A stretch of 15,551 nucleotides of DNA from CAZPQN01 sp964588795 (lineage in GTDB: Bacteria > Fidelibacterota > UBA2242). The DNA is taken from contig CAZPQN010000045.1 of assembly GCA_964588795.1 (NCBI GenBank), forward strand, positions 1-15,551, given 5' to 3'. Made by a program: the position numbers and the translations under genes. The notes under the pieces were generated by a model. The model saw nothing but the letters and a program-made list of their open reading frames with translations, was not told the DNA's origin and did no database searches. Position 1 is the first letter of the stretch; each line of letters starts with the position of its first letter. This document shows, piece after piece, positions 1 to 8,069 of this stretch.

Positions 1-263
1 ATATAAAGTTTGATCCTCAGACCGATGCCACTCACCAGACAAACAATACCGAAGATACACCCGATGAACAGCAGTACGCAAATAAAAATTAAAAGATTGG
101 AGAACTCCCGCTGATGTGAAGCTGTAACGTCATAGCAGATAATAAACAAGATGGCGTAACAACAAAAGGTCATCAGCAAGCCCAACCAGATACGCACGTT
201 GGCGACTTTCTTCGGGTTTTTATGCCCGAAAGTTGGCAGATAGGGGGAAAATAACTTTCGCAT
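1..263 (-). CDS. Partial membrane protein, unknown function (3' end outside window)
   Basis: This ORF opens with ATG at 263 and runs off the left edge after 87 codons without a stop, so its C-terminus is missing. A Shine-Dalgarno sequence (GGAAGG) lies 5 bases before the ATG, which supports the start. The N-terminus (MRKLFSPYLP, then a Lys-rich stretch) is basic. Two hydrophobic segments follow, at about residues 25-46 and 57-82, separated by a short polar loop, so at least two membrane helices are expected, with a cytoplasmic N-terminus by the positive-inside rule. I do not recognise the family. It lies 88 bases downstream of the peptidase gene and has its own promoter-like sequence, so it may be a separate transcription unit rather than the last gene of the operon. 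Confidence 0.7.
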   Translation of the reverse strand, partial: MRKLFSPYLPTFGHKNPKKVANVRIWLGLLMTFCCYAILFIICYDVTASHQREFSNLLIFICVLLFIGCIFGIVCLVSGIGLRIKLY

Positions 264-305
264 ATAAGCCTTCCACTTTTTAATTCCTCAAATCCGAGCC
301 GGCTT

Positions 306-334
306 ATTTTAAGCTATTGACCTATTCAATGCAA
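306..334 (-). promoter_or_regulatory. Putative sigma70-type promoter of the left-edge membrane protein gene
   Basis: On the minus strand a -35-like TTGCAT (329-334) and a -10-like TAAAAT (306-311) are separated by exactly 17 bases, in the AT-rich 88-base gap before the gene starting at 263. The -10 matches 5 of 6 consensus bases, the -35 only 3 of 6. The predicted transcription start near 299 would give a leader of about 36 bases. A small palindrome (GCTTA-TTT-TAAGC, 302-314) overlaps the -10 and an 8-base palindrome AGCCGGCT (297-304) sits at the predicted start. I see no clear intrinsic terminator for the preceding peptidase gene in this gap. Confidence 0.4.
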
Positions 335-351
335 ATTTTTTTCTGTCCGGA

Positions 352-2559
352 TTAATAAATGAGCGGATCGTTGGGGCCTTGGGCAAGCCGTCGCCAGGTT
401 TTTTCGGCTTCCTGTCTAACTTCCTGTGGGCTACCGGGACTTTTCATAATCTGCTGGCAGGTTGCGATGATCTCGTTTCGCTCTGATGACAAGCCAAACC
501 AGCCAAGCGCTTCCAGTACTTGTCGGCGGAGGACGGGCTCAGCGCTATCATCCATGGCTACTTCAAGCAATTCTGGTACAGCTTCGCGAAACTGATAATT
601 GCGGAAAGTGCGCACCGCCTCAATGCGCTTTTTCAGGGGCAGGGTATCACAGGTCAGGCTGTACATCAGTTCTTTTTTCAGCCATTCCTCGGAGCGGGTA
701 AAAGAGCGTTTTAGCCGCTCTTCAAGTAGCGGCTGACGCAGATCGAACGGCGGAGTCCGAAAGGCCGCTTCGCAGGCTGACCAAGCTAATGTTGGGCTGA
801 TTTTTTCGATGGCACCCTGGGCAATATAGGTGACTCGTTCAGAAACATCAAAAATGGTTTTTTGCGCTAAATAGGGTAAATATTCGTCTTTACCCAACAA
901 GCCCATCCAGTTGGCGGAAAAACGCCGGATCAATTCATAAGAATCGGCAGTTGAAATTTTCAGCAGGTCTTCAAAAGCCGGTGTGCGCAGGTCGGCTAAG
1001 CATTTGAGGGCTTCCAGGCGGACATTGAAGGCGGGATCGTGACGGTAGATTTTGACCAGTTCACTTTCAAAGCGCGCACCCTGCAGTTGATACATTTTAA
1101 AAACTGCCACGGTACGCAGAAGCGGTTCGGGGGCTTGTAGTAATTTGCCCCAGTCTAACGTCTTGTTCGGCCCCAGTAAATCTTTCCCTGGCAGTGTGTT
1201 GTTTACATCAGGTTTAAATCGAAAGGTCGGATCGCCAATGATGTGCGTTTCCAGGTAGTTGCGGGTCTGATGCCATCGCCCGAGTCGGACGCCGTGGGCC
1301 AGAGTGCCAAGCATTTCGTCAGCCCAAATATCCTGACGAACATTGACCGTGTTGGCGACGCCGGCGATGGTAGTACCCTTCCCAAAAACGTACTCCCCGG
1401 CGATATACGACGACTTAATAAAACATCCATTGAAGCATTCATCGAAAATGATCACCTCCGCCTGCGGGGCCAAGCGCCTGGCATCGGTGGCATAGATATC
1501 CAGGTTAGCGCTATAAACGGAATCTGCGGCTACCAGGGAATCTGCAAAGGCTTCCGCAAACCAACTTTCAGGAACGCCATAGGCTTCACGAAAATAATTG
1601 ACTACTTCTTCGACGGATTTCCTGCGACGGCGGGCTTCGCGCATTTTACTGCGCAGAAAAAGCTTGACGACGGCAACGTTCTGCTCGATATTCTCTGCGG
1701 GTGGATATCCTATCAGATACTGAGTATCGAAATCACCATGAGCATGGAAAATGGCGAGGTCCAGCGCCGGTTCTCTCAATGCGGTGATTACCAGGTTTTT
1801 GACTTCGCCGGAGCGGCTATGGTGCAGATTTTTGATCCTGGTGGATGGCGGGAACTGTTCCCGCAAGGCCTGCACCTGGCATTCCCAGGCATCCAGTGCT
1901 TCGGAATGATACCCATGTCCCTGAAAAGTGAAAATCTCGTTCAATATTTCCGGTTGGCGCTTTTGAAGGGCAATCCGCTGCAGATAAGTGGCAATTCTCT
2001 GATACTTCGTGCTGTCATCGACGGGCGGTTTGATCCGCCCTGAATATATTTCACGTTTAATTTTCTGCGGCGAATCCGCCCTGAGTGTATAATAAAACAG
2101 TAGGGTGTTGGCGGTGTCCTGCCGGATAAAATCAAACCGCAGGTCGAAGTCATCATAGAAACGATCCGACGGCACTGAAGAACGTTCGAATGGATAGCGC
2201 TCCTGATCCATTTTGAAAGCGGTGGTCAGATGCTGAGCGTCCCGAAGCATAGGCACGGGGATGTCCCCAATAAAAACCGCCCCCTCTATTATCGGCTGAC
2301 GTTCGGTTAACCGAATCAGAACCGCCTTAATTTCCTCCGGTCGGCGCCATTGATCAACGACGATGTAGGTCGCGAGTTCATCCGTTTCAACTGCCTGACG
2401 ATAGGCCTCGACCGCCGTCGAAGTTTTGGCGTAGGTGACCGAATCAATAACAATCGCGAGGGCGGTCGCCTGCCGGGTGCGGGGCTCAATGATCCGGGGT
2501 GCGGCGCCGAGCAATCCCCCACTGCATACAATCAGAAATAATTTGGCACAGCGTTTCAT
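352..2559 (-). CDS. Exported gingipain-like (family C25, clan CD) cysteine peptidase with C-terminal HEAT-like repeats
   Basis: The 735-residue product starts with a signal peptide (basic MKRCAK, hydrophobic core, AAP at about 19-21). Residues ~30-450 resemble the C25/gingipain fold: a 'GAVFIGDIPVPM' strand-turn (93-104) like the family's L-V-G-D segment, 'SDRFYDDFD' (131-139), 'SGRIKP' (173-178), and 'IIGDPTFRF' (440-448) like the family's closing G-D-P-T motif. Candidate catalytic residues follow the clan CD pattern of hydrophobic strand plus HG and hydrophobic strand plus C: His274 in FHAHGD and Cys375 in IIFDECFNG. Residues ~480-725 are helical with HEAT-like units (for example around 503-526 and 658-690), probably a protein-binding scaffold. 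I see no type IX secretion C-terminal domain, so a periplasmic location is possible. It is the last gene of the operon, 37 bases after the DUF6850 gene, with AGGTG before the ATG. Catalytic activity is inferred, not shown. Confidence 0.75.
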   Translation of the reverse strand: MKRCAKLFLIVCSGGLLGAAPRIIEPRTRQATALAIVIDSVTYAKTSTAVEAYRQAVETDELATYIVVDQWRRPEEIKAVLIRLTERQPIIEGAVFIGDIPVPMLRDAQHLTTAFKMDQERYPFERSSVPSDRFYDDFDLRFDFIRQDTANTLLFYYTLRADSPQKIKREIYSGRIKPPVDDSTKYQRIATYLQRIALQKRQPEILNEIFTFQGHGYHSEALDAWECQVQALREQFPPSTRIKNLHHSRSGEVKNLVITALREPALDLAIFHAHGDFDTQYLIGYPPAENIEQNVAVVKLFLRSKMREARRRRKSVEEVVNYFREAYGVPESWFAEAFADSLVAADSVYSANLDIYATDARRLAPQAEVIIFDECFNGCFIKSSYIAGEYVFGKGTTIAGVANTVNVRQDIWADEMLGTLAHGVRLGRWHQTRNYLETHIIGDPTFRFKPDVNNTLPGKDLLGPNKTLDWGKLLQAPEPLLRTVAVFKMYQLQGARFESELVKIYRHDPAFNVRLEALKCLADLRTPAFEDLLKISTADSYELIRRFSANWMGLLGKDEYLPYLAQKTIFDVSERVTYIAQGAIEKISPTLAWSACEAAFRTPPFDLRQPLLEERLKRSFTRSEEWLKKELMYSLTCDTLPLKKRIEAVRTFRNYQFREAVPELLEVAMDDSAEPVLRRQVLEALGWFGLSSERNEIIATCQQIMKSPGSPQEVRQEAEKTWRRLAQGPNDPLIY

Positions 2560-2596
2560 AATCCGATCACCTGGTTATGCTTAGAATACACTTTAT

Positions 2597-4126
2597 TCAA
2601 TAATTCTCGATGGTTATGGTCAGGGTAAGGGATTGGAATTGCCGCCCGGGCTTAACCTTAGCTACTGGTTCTGACAGGCAGTATTTCATCTTTGCTGAAT
2701 ATTTCCTTGTGTTTGACGTATTCCAATTGCCAGTCAGCTCGAACCAGGTTTGCTGTTGATTCGCTTGCAGATAGGCGATGTCGTTGTGGGTGATCGCCTG
2801 AAAGTACCAGTCCTGCCGTTCGGTAATAATCCTTGAGGTTCGCCCGGCCAATTGACCGAAGCCGCTGTTCAGCGTCAACTGCCAGCGCGGCGAGTGATGC
2901 ACCTGGCAATCAATTTCGCCTGCGAGCTGATCGCCGGGAATATAGAGCAGAATACCGTTATAAAAATCTGTGCGCTTCAACATTTTCGAAGTATAGTACA
3001 GCCGTGGCACGAAATCCCATCCGCGCCACCGAACCGGTAAACTGATCCCGCCTGTCAGAGCACGTGTATGCAATTCATCAATCTTCATTTTCAATTCAGG
3101 ATGGTCAGCTTCCTGAATAGTGATGGCGCCGGTGGAAAACAGACCGCCGCTGAGCGTCGGGCTGATCCGAAATAACCATTCACCCCGGAAGGCATAGCCT
3201 GTGGAACTCCATTTGCCCTGGCGTACGGGATAGGCGCCGCCGTCGGTGTTTTGAGCTTTTGCTCCGGCGTAACTGAGGTCGCCCTGCAAAAAATGCCGTC
3301 CGGCGGTGGCACTGAAATCAAGCGTGGTGTGGAAACCCTGAATGGCCAGAAGACGCTCCTCGCTGGTCTGGCCCTTGAATATCAGCGGATTGTCCAGCCC
3401 GCGAATCTTGAAGAAAATCGGCGTCCGGTTCTGGTCAAGGCTGTACTGGGTCGTCGCCAAAATTTCCTGAAAATCGAAATGACCGACGGTCAAACCAATA
3501 GAAAACTGCGGACGTGGCCGCCACAGCCAGCCGGCTTTCAGATACAGATCGCGATGCTTGTTCTGCGGTTTGGGAAAGACCATCTTATACTCTTCATCTA
3601 CATTATAAAACAGGCCGATGCCACTGGTTAATTTCTGCTCTATCCAATTCCGACTCCATAACACTTCCCAGAATATGCCGTCCAGCCGGAAATCTCCCGT
3701 CGAGCTGTCCGCCAATAAAAATGGTTGTCCGCTGTAAGGTGCGCGGTTGTGCACCCACATTTTATCCTCCAGTCGCTGACGCCGGTAGCTGAAACTGCCG
3801 GCGAGCAGGCTATGGCGCCCGAAAACCTGCTGTCCACCGGCCGTGGCGGTGTATTCGCTCCTGGCGCGGGCAGTAAACGGGCGTCGGAAATCACCTCGAT
3901 GGCCATCCTCCGCGACAGTGTAAAATGAGCGATATTCGAATTCGGCAGCAAGCATGGCCGGATTGGAATAACGCTGGAAATAGGTCGCCGCGGCATTGAG
4001 CACAAGGTATTGCTGGATGGGGGTTAAATTCGCATATTCCTCAGGGTAGTCTGCCGCAAGGTTTCGCCACGTCCCCGACGCTAAGATTAGGAAAAACAAA
4101 CGGCGCATCAGCAGGTTTCGAGTCAT
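2597..4126 (-). CDS. DUF6850-type outer-membrane beta-barrel protein
   Basis: This 509-residue protein has an N-terminal signal peptide (two possible Met starts, residues 1 and 7; cleavage probably near Ala24-Ala25). The mature part is full of alternating aromatic/polar strands typical of an outer-membrane barrel and ends in an aromatic residue (LTITIENY), as expected for Bam-dependent insertion. The 'YANLTPIQQYLVLNAAATYFQRYSNPAMLAAEFEYRSF' stretch near the N-terminus and the overall pattern recall the DUF6850 barrels I know from Bacteroides, which lie beside DUF4876 and TonB-receptor genes. That name is from memory of the family. The start overlaps the DUF4876 stop as ATGA, implying translational coupling. 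The function of the family is unknown; a role as a porin or as a partner of the neighbouring receptor is inference. Confidence 0.72.
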   Translation of the reverse strand: MTRNLLMRRLFFLILASGTWRNLAADYPEEYANLTPIQQYLVLNAAATYFQRYSNPAMLAAEFEYRSFYTVAEDGHRGDFRRPFTARARSEYTATAGGQQVFGRHSLLAGSFSYRRQRLEDKMWVHNRAPYSGQPFLLADSSTGDFRLDGIFWEVLWSRNWIEQKLTSGIGLFYNVDEEYKMVFPKPQNKHRDLYLKAGWLWRPRPQFSIGLTVGHFDFQEILATTQYSLDQNRTPIFFKIRGLDNPLIFKGQTSEERLLAIQGFHTTLDFSATAGRHFLQGDLSYAGAKAQNTDGGAYPVRQGKWSSTGYAFRGEWLFRISPTLSGGLFSTGAITIQEADHPELKMKIDELHTRALTGGISLPVRWRGWDFVPRLYYTSKMLKRTDFYNGILLYIPGDQLAGEIDCQVHHSPRWQLTLNSGFGQLAGRTSRIITERQDWYFQAITHNDIAYLQANQQQTWFELTGNWNTSNTRKYSAKMKYCLSEPVAKVKPGRQFQSLTLTITIENY

Positions 4127-5301
4127 CTTTTCCCACCCGGTTCAAAGAAATAACGCGGCGTTGGACGATCGACAACCTGAAAATCAATGGAACTGTTGTT
4201 ATTATCCATCAGGATGGCCCGCGAACCTTCCCAGCGTTCAATTCGTCGCTGAACGGATTTAAAGTTGTATCTTTCGAAGCCGCCCGTCAGGCCGGCGTCA
4301 ATGCTGGGATCAAGTCTCTTGTATTCGACTTCGGAAAGATTGACCCGGTACTCGATGCCGTCCAGAACCGCCGATTTGGGAAACATGATCTGATTGTAAT
4401 TGTCGTATCCGGCGGCATATGGCTGTCTGACTTTCAGCAGGACAATGGCGCTGTTCATCACCGAATACAGAAAATCAACCCCGTATTTGTGGTGAATCGG
4501 AATCATATTGATGGAGTTTGGATTGTCCACATCGCCCTGATCCTTGACATAGTACTCAAATTCGGCGCCTGACAAGTCCACGCTGTGGTTGGCCGAGTGA
4601 TTGATGGCATCCTGAGCCACCAGGATCATCTGACCCGGGGCGAGCGGATAATCATCGCCGTCACCGGGAAACATATAGGCATGAACAGAGTGAATATATT
4701 GGTCATCAATGTAGCCATATTCAGCATCGGCGATGATCAGGCTGTCCAGATAAACCGTGACAGCGGAATTGTTGTATATCTCGGTGAACTGGTCATGAAA
4801 GTAATAGGGCATTGGATTCACCGGCGAGCCATTGTAGTAAATTTCACTGAATACCACCTGGCTCAAAAGTGCCGGTTGTACCAAAATCGTGACCTGCGCC
4901 TCGCTACCCGAAATTTCGACATTCTGTAACTGTCCGTTCAGGACACGCGCCACCGGACTGCCCGTCACCAGCGAACACTGTTCCGCGGTAAGTGATTTAG
5001 TGGCAGAAATATTATACCGATCCGGTAAAATCTTCTCAAAGCGGGCTAAGCCTGATGAATCGCTCCGGCTCTCAAGGTAATTGTAAAAGGATATGGAATT
5101 GATGAAAACCTGCGCGCTTTCCACGGCAGTGGTCTGGAAAAGCGTGCGGCTGAAAAGCGAGGTGTCCACGACCGTGACGCTTAAATTCAGACGCGCGGAA
5201 GGCGGCGGCGCCACGCTCTCGCTACACGCAGGATAGCTCGACAGGAATAATCCAATTAACATCGGTAGCGTGCAAGGGAAAAAAGTCAGCCGGATGCGCA
5301 T
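4123..5301 (-). CDS. DUF4876 family exported protein, probable lipoprotein
   Basis: The 392-residue product has a signal peptide with Cys26 in 'SYPACSE', which could be a relaxed lipobox; the -3 residue is Tyr, so lipidation is uncertain. Residues ~38-145 look like a beta-sandwich with a carboxypeptidase-regulatory-like pattern (SSGLARFEKILPDRYNISA). Residues ~147-378 match DUF4876 as I remember it: 'VVFSEIYYNG', 'FTEIYNNS..VYLDSLIIAD', 'FPGDGDDYPLAPGQMILVAQDAINH', and 'SVQRRI...GSRAILMDNNNSSIDF'. The S-E-I-Y-Y/F-T-E-I-Y-N-N pattern also resembles lamin-tail domains. The start is one base after the receptor's TGA (TGAAATG), so the two genes are almost certainly cotranscribed. It is likely a surface or periplasmic accessory to the TonB-dependent receptor. 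The ligand is unknown. Confidence 0.78.
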   Translation of the reverse strand: MRIRLTFFPCTLPMLIGLFLSSYPACSESVAPPPSARLNLSVTVVDTSLFSRTLFQTTAVESAQVFINSISFYNYLESRSDSSGLARFEKILPDRYNISATKSLTAEQCSLVTGSPVARVLNGQLQNVEISGSEAQVTILVQPALLSQVVFSEIYYNGSPVNPMPYYFHDQFTEIYNNSAVTVYLDSLIIADAEYGYIDDQYIHSVHAYMFPGDGDDYPLAPGQMILVAQDAINHSANHSVDLSGAEFEYYVKDQGDVDNPNSINMIPIHHKYGVDFLYSVMNSAIVLLKVRQPYAAGYDNYNQIMFPKSAVLDGIEYRVNLSEVEYKRLDPSIDAGLTGGFERYNFKSVQRRIERWEGSRAILMDNNNSSIDFQVVDRPTPRYFFEPGGKR

Positions 5302-5302
5302 T

Positions 5303-8047
5303 TCATTTGCCTAACATTTTATCGAGAACGCCGCTGAACTCAACTCCAAAGAACAGCTCAGGATTGAGGCGGCTGTAGGATTTAGTTTCCGGGGAGGTGC
5401 GCTGACGCCGGTACAACGGATGAGAATTGAAGATGTTATTGACGAAGAACGAGACTTCCGAGCCTTGGTAGAGTGCTTTGCTGACCCGCAGATTAAACAG
5501 CCAGACGTTTTGCTGGTTTTCCGCCTTGCTCCAGTAATCGGGATAAATTCTTTTGTAGGCCGAGGGCAGGTCGGGAATGCGTTCGGCAGGAGTAAAATAA
5601 ATAAAATTTCCACCGTAAGTGAGGTAGCCGACCGCCAGGGAATCGGCTAACCCGAGCTCCCGGTTTTTATCGAAAACCACTTGCTGGGCTTCGCAGGTAA
5701 TCCAGGCTCCCAGCTCTTTGAGGGTAAATTCCAAGCGGTAATTAATCAGCAGGTTTTCGGATTGAACGTCAATGACATTCCAGAACGGTTTGACGTCGCG
5801 GTGGTTGAGATTGTCGTACAAATAGCTATCACTGTGTTCATACCCATGAGAATGACTGCGGGTTTGGTTGTAGGCGGCTTCCAGCCGGAATTTCATTTTC
5901 AAAGCGGTCAATGGCCGGGTCTGAATGGAAAATTCCAGTCCGCGGGTTGTCAGATCCTGCGAATTCTCGGTAACGGAGTAACTGGTTGCGACCGAATCGC
6001 GGGTGCGGCGGCCACTGGTGTCCGGCCAGTTCGGGAAATCGTATTTGTATAAAAAAATAGGCCGGATCAGGGTATTGGCATAACCGCCCCGCACCTGGCT
6101 GTTATAGGCGGTTACACTCACACCAATGGCCCCGATTTGCTGATCGAAGCTCATTTCGCGTTTGAATTGCTGGTAGCCTTTCAGTTGCGGATTGCTCCGC
6201 TCGAAGATATAGGTCGAGATCACCACCAAATTGAGCGAGTCGTTTCCGTAATAGCGATTGATGTCGTCGAGATCGAAATAAATCGGATTGGGAAACAACA
6301 TGCTCAGCGATGGGGCTTTGGAGGTTACCCCGTAACCGGCGCGGATTTGGGTATTTTCGCCGGGTTTCAGAATCAGGTTCAAACGCGGATTCCAGAAGAC
6401 GCCATGATTGTCGGGAAAAAGACGTTCACCACTGCCGTACATTTCTGCCCGCAAACCGAGATTTACCTGATATTCCATGACCGCCCGGCCGCTAATCTTG
6501 TCCTCAAGATAGAGGCTGGTGAGTTTCAGATCTGGAACGGCGCTATACGAACGGGGGCGGTCGCGGAAAATGGAAGTCAGCGTTGGTGGGCGCAGCGGAT
6601 CAAAGATTCGTCCCGGGCCGTCATTCCGCTCGAGGCGATAATTGCCCCCGATCAGCAGATTGTGCACCGTGCGGAGCAAATTGAAGGTGGCATTGTATTC
6701 CAAATTGGCGAAGTGATTGTACGCCCGTCCTTTGACCCACAGTCGGGAAGTGTCGGTTTTGAAATAAATCCCCTCCTGCGTCCCGGGCAACATCCGGTCT
6801 GACAGATAAGTGTTGTCAGATGTTATCAGGCGTTTGGAGTATGAGTTTTGCCGGGTAAAATTGAGGGCGTAATTGAACTCGAGCTTCTGGGCGGGAGTCA
6901 GAATGAATTTGCTGGTATGATTATAACGGAGCGTATAATCACGGTTGTAGCGCTCCGACAAGAGAACATCGGCCTCCCGCAAACCCTGTTCGTCGAAAGC
7001 CCGGGTATAGTAGACCTTGTTATCCAGCACATACAGGTTCCGGTACAGACGGGCACTATGCCCTAACTGCGCGGCAACGCGCGAATAGCCATAGTCGGCG
7101 ATACGCACGTCCCGGACACTGCGGGCGTAATTCAGATTATAATTGAAACTCTGAGCGTACAATCGGAATCCACCGTTGAAATTGAGTTCCTGATTTTGCA
7201 GGTTATATTTGTATTTGAAGCGTTGCTGAACGGTCTCCGCGCGAGTCTGGACCTTGACAATTCCGGAGGTCAGGTCGCCATATTTGGCAGACGGGATACC
7301 TCGAATCACTTCGACTTCGGCGATGTTATCCGCCGGGATCTGGCGCAGGTCAATGCCGGAATTTTCGGTCGTGCGCTGGATGCCGCCGGCATTGACTTTA
7401 GTATCAATCTGCATGTTGGCGTTATTCGAGATAGGGATTCCATCGAGGATGATCTGCGTTCCGAAAGCCGCATTGCGATCGGCGTCAGTGTCAGTGGAGC
7501 TGGTACGAACGGCCACCTGCTTCAGGCTTTGCAGACCGGGATTGTCGAATTTCTGTCCGGGCATGAGTTTCAGCACATCGCTCAGACTGGAAGCCTGGAT
7601 ATGTTCGATTTCTCCGGCCGATATGCGCGTACGGCTCTCTGCGGAACTCGGCAACAATTCCCGTTCGGCCAGTACCACGATCCCACCAATCTGAAAAGAT
7701 GCAATTTTCAAACGATAGTGGCGGGTCAGGGGCGTCCCCGCCGTCAGTTTGATTTGCTCTTTAATTTTCTGATACCCGACGTAGGTGATTTCCAGAGTAT
7801 ACTGCCCGGGCGCAGTTCGGATGCTGAACTGACCGTTGTAATCGGTGGCGGCGCCTGCGTAATTTTCCTTCAACAGAACATTCGCCCCGTACAGTGGGAC
7901 ATCGTTCGTGTCGGTCACCGTGCCGCTAAAGAATGCCAGCGGCTCACCCGCCAGGACGACACTGACTGGCGCGACCAGAAGCAAGCCGACAATGTTCAGA
8001 AAAGGCCACCAACGGCGCTCACGTCGCTGAAATGTACCCATGCCCAT
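5303..8047 (-). CDS. TonB-dependent outer-membrane receptor with CarboxypepD_reg-like N-domain
   Basis: The 914-residue protein carries a signal peptide (~1-33), then a carboxypeptidase-regulatory-like domain (~38-115: SGTVTDTNDVPLYGANV, YNGQFSI, LEITYVGYQ). A TonB-box-like stretch (GGIVVLAERE, ~121-130) and a plug domain (~137-270) follow; the plug contains the classical 'IAEVEVIRGIPSAKYGDLTSGIVKVQT' pattern. The rest is a large beta-barrel rich in Tyr, Arg and Asn strands. Length and domain order are normal for FCB-group receptors that take up siderophores, haem, cobalamin or polymers. Nothing in the sequence fixes the substrate, and it is not paired with a SusD-like gene, which argues against glycan import. 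It lies 22 bases after the polyferredoxin stop with only a weak Shine-Dalgarno, suggesting translational coupling. The start could be Met1 or Met3. Confidence 0.93.
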   Translation of the reverse strand: MGMGTFQRRERRWWPFLNIVGLLLVAPVSVVLAGEPLAFFSGTVTDTNDVPLYGANVLLKENYAGAATDYNGQFSIRTAPGQYTLEITYVGYQKIKEQIKLTAGTPLTRHYRLKIASFQIGGIVVLAERELLPSSAESRTRISAGEIEHIQASSLSDVLKLMPGQKFDNPGLQSLKQVAVRTSSTDTDADRNAAFGTQIILDGIPISNNANMQIDTKVNAGGIQRTTENSGIDLRQIPADNIAEVEVIRGIPSAKYGDLTSGIVKVQTRAETVQQRFKYKYNLQNQELNFNGGFRLYAQSFNYNLNYARSVRDVRIADYGYSRVAAQLGHSARLYRNLYVLDNKVYYTRAFDEQGLREADVLLSERYNRDYTLRYNHTSKFILTPAQKLEFNYALNFTRQNSYSKRLITSDNTYLSDRMLPGTQEGIYFKTDTSRLWVKGRAYNHFANLEYNATFNLLRTVHNLLIGGNYRLERNDGPGRIFDPLRPPTLTSIFRDRPRSYSAVPDLKLTSLYLEDKISGRAVMEYQVNLGLRAEMYGSGERLFPDNHGVFWNPRLNLILKPGENTQIRAGYGVTSKAPSLSMLFPNPIYFDLDDINRYYGNDSLNLVVISTYIFERSNPQLKGYQQFKREMSFDQQIGAIGVSVTAYNSQVRGGYANTLIRPIFLYKYDFPNWPDTSGRRTRDSVATSYSVTENSQDLTTRGLEFSIQTRPLTALKMKFRLEAAYNQTRSHSHGYEHSDSYLYDNLNHRDVKPFWNVIDVQSENLLINYRLEFTLKELGAWITCEAQQVVFDKNRELGLADSLAVGYLTYGGNFIYFTPAERIPDLPSAYKRIYPDYWSKAENQQNVWLFNLRVSKALYQGSEVSFFVNNIFNSHPLYRRQRTSPETKSYSRLNPELFFGVEFSGVLDKMLGK

Positions 8048-8069
8048 TTACCGAACTGCTAAGCGCCGG

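Noticed and set aside
7196..8062. Long open frame on the plus strand (288 codons), with another at 1243-2043 (266 codons)
   Set aside because: Both lie antisense to recognisable minus-strand genes (TonB receptor and C25 peptidase). Their translations show no domain and arise from the codon bias of the real genes.
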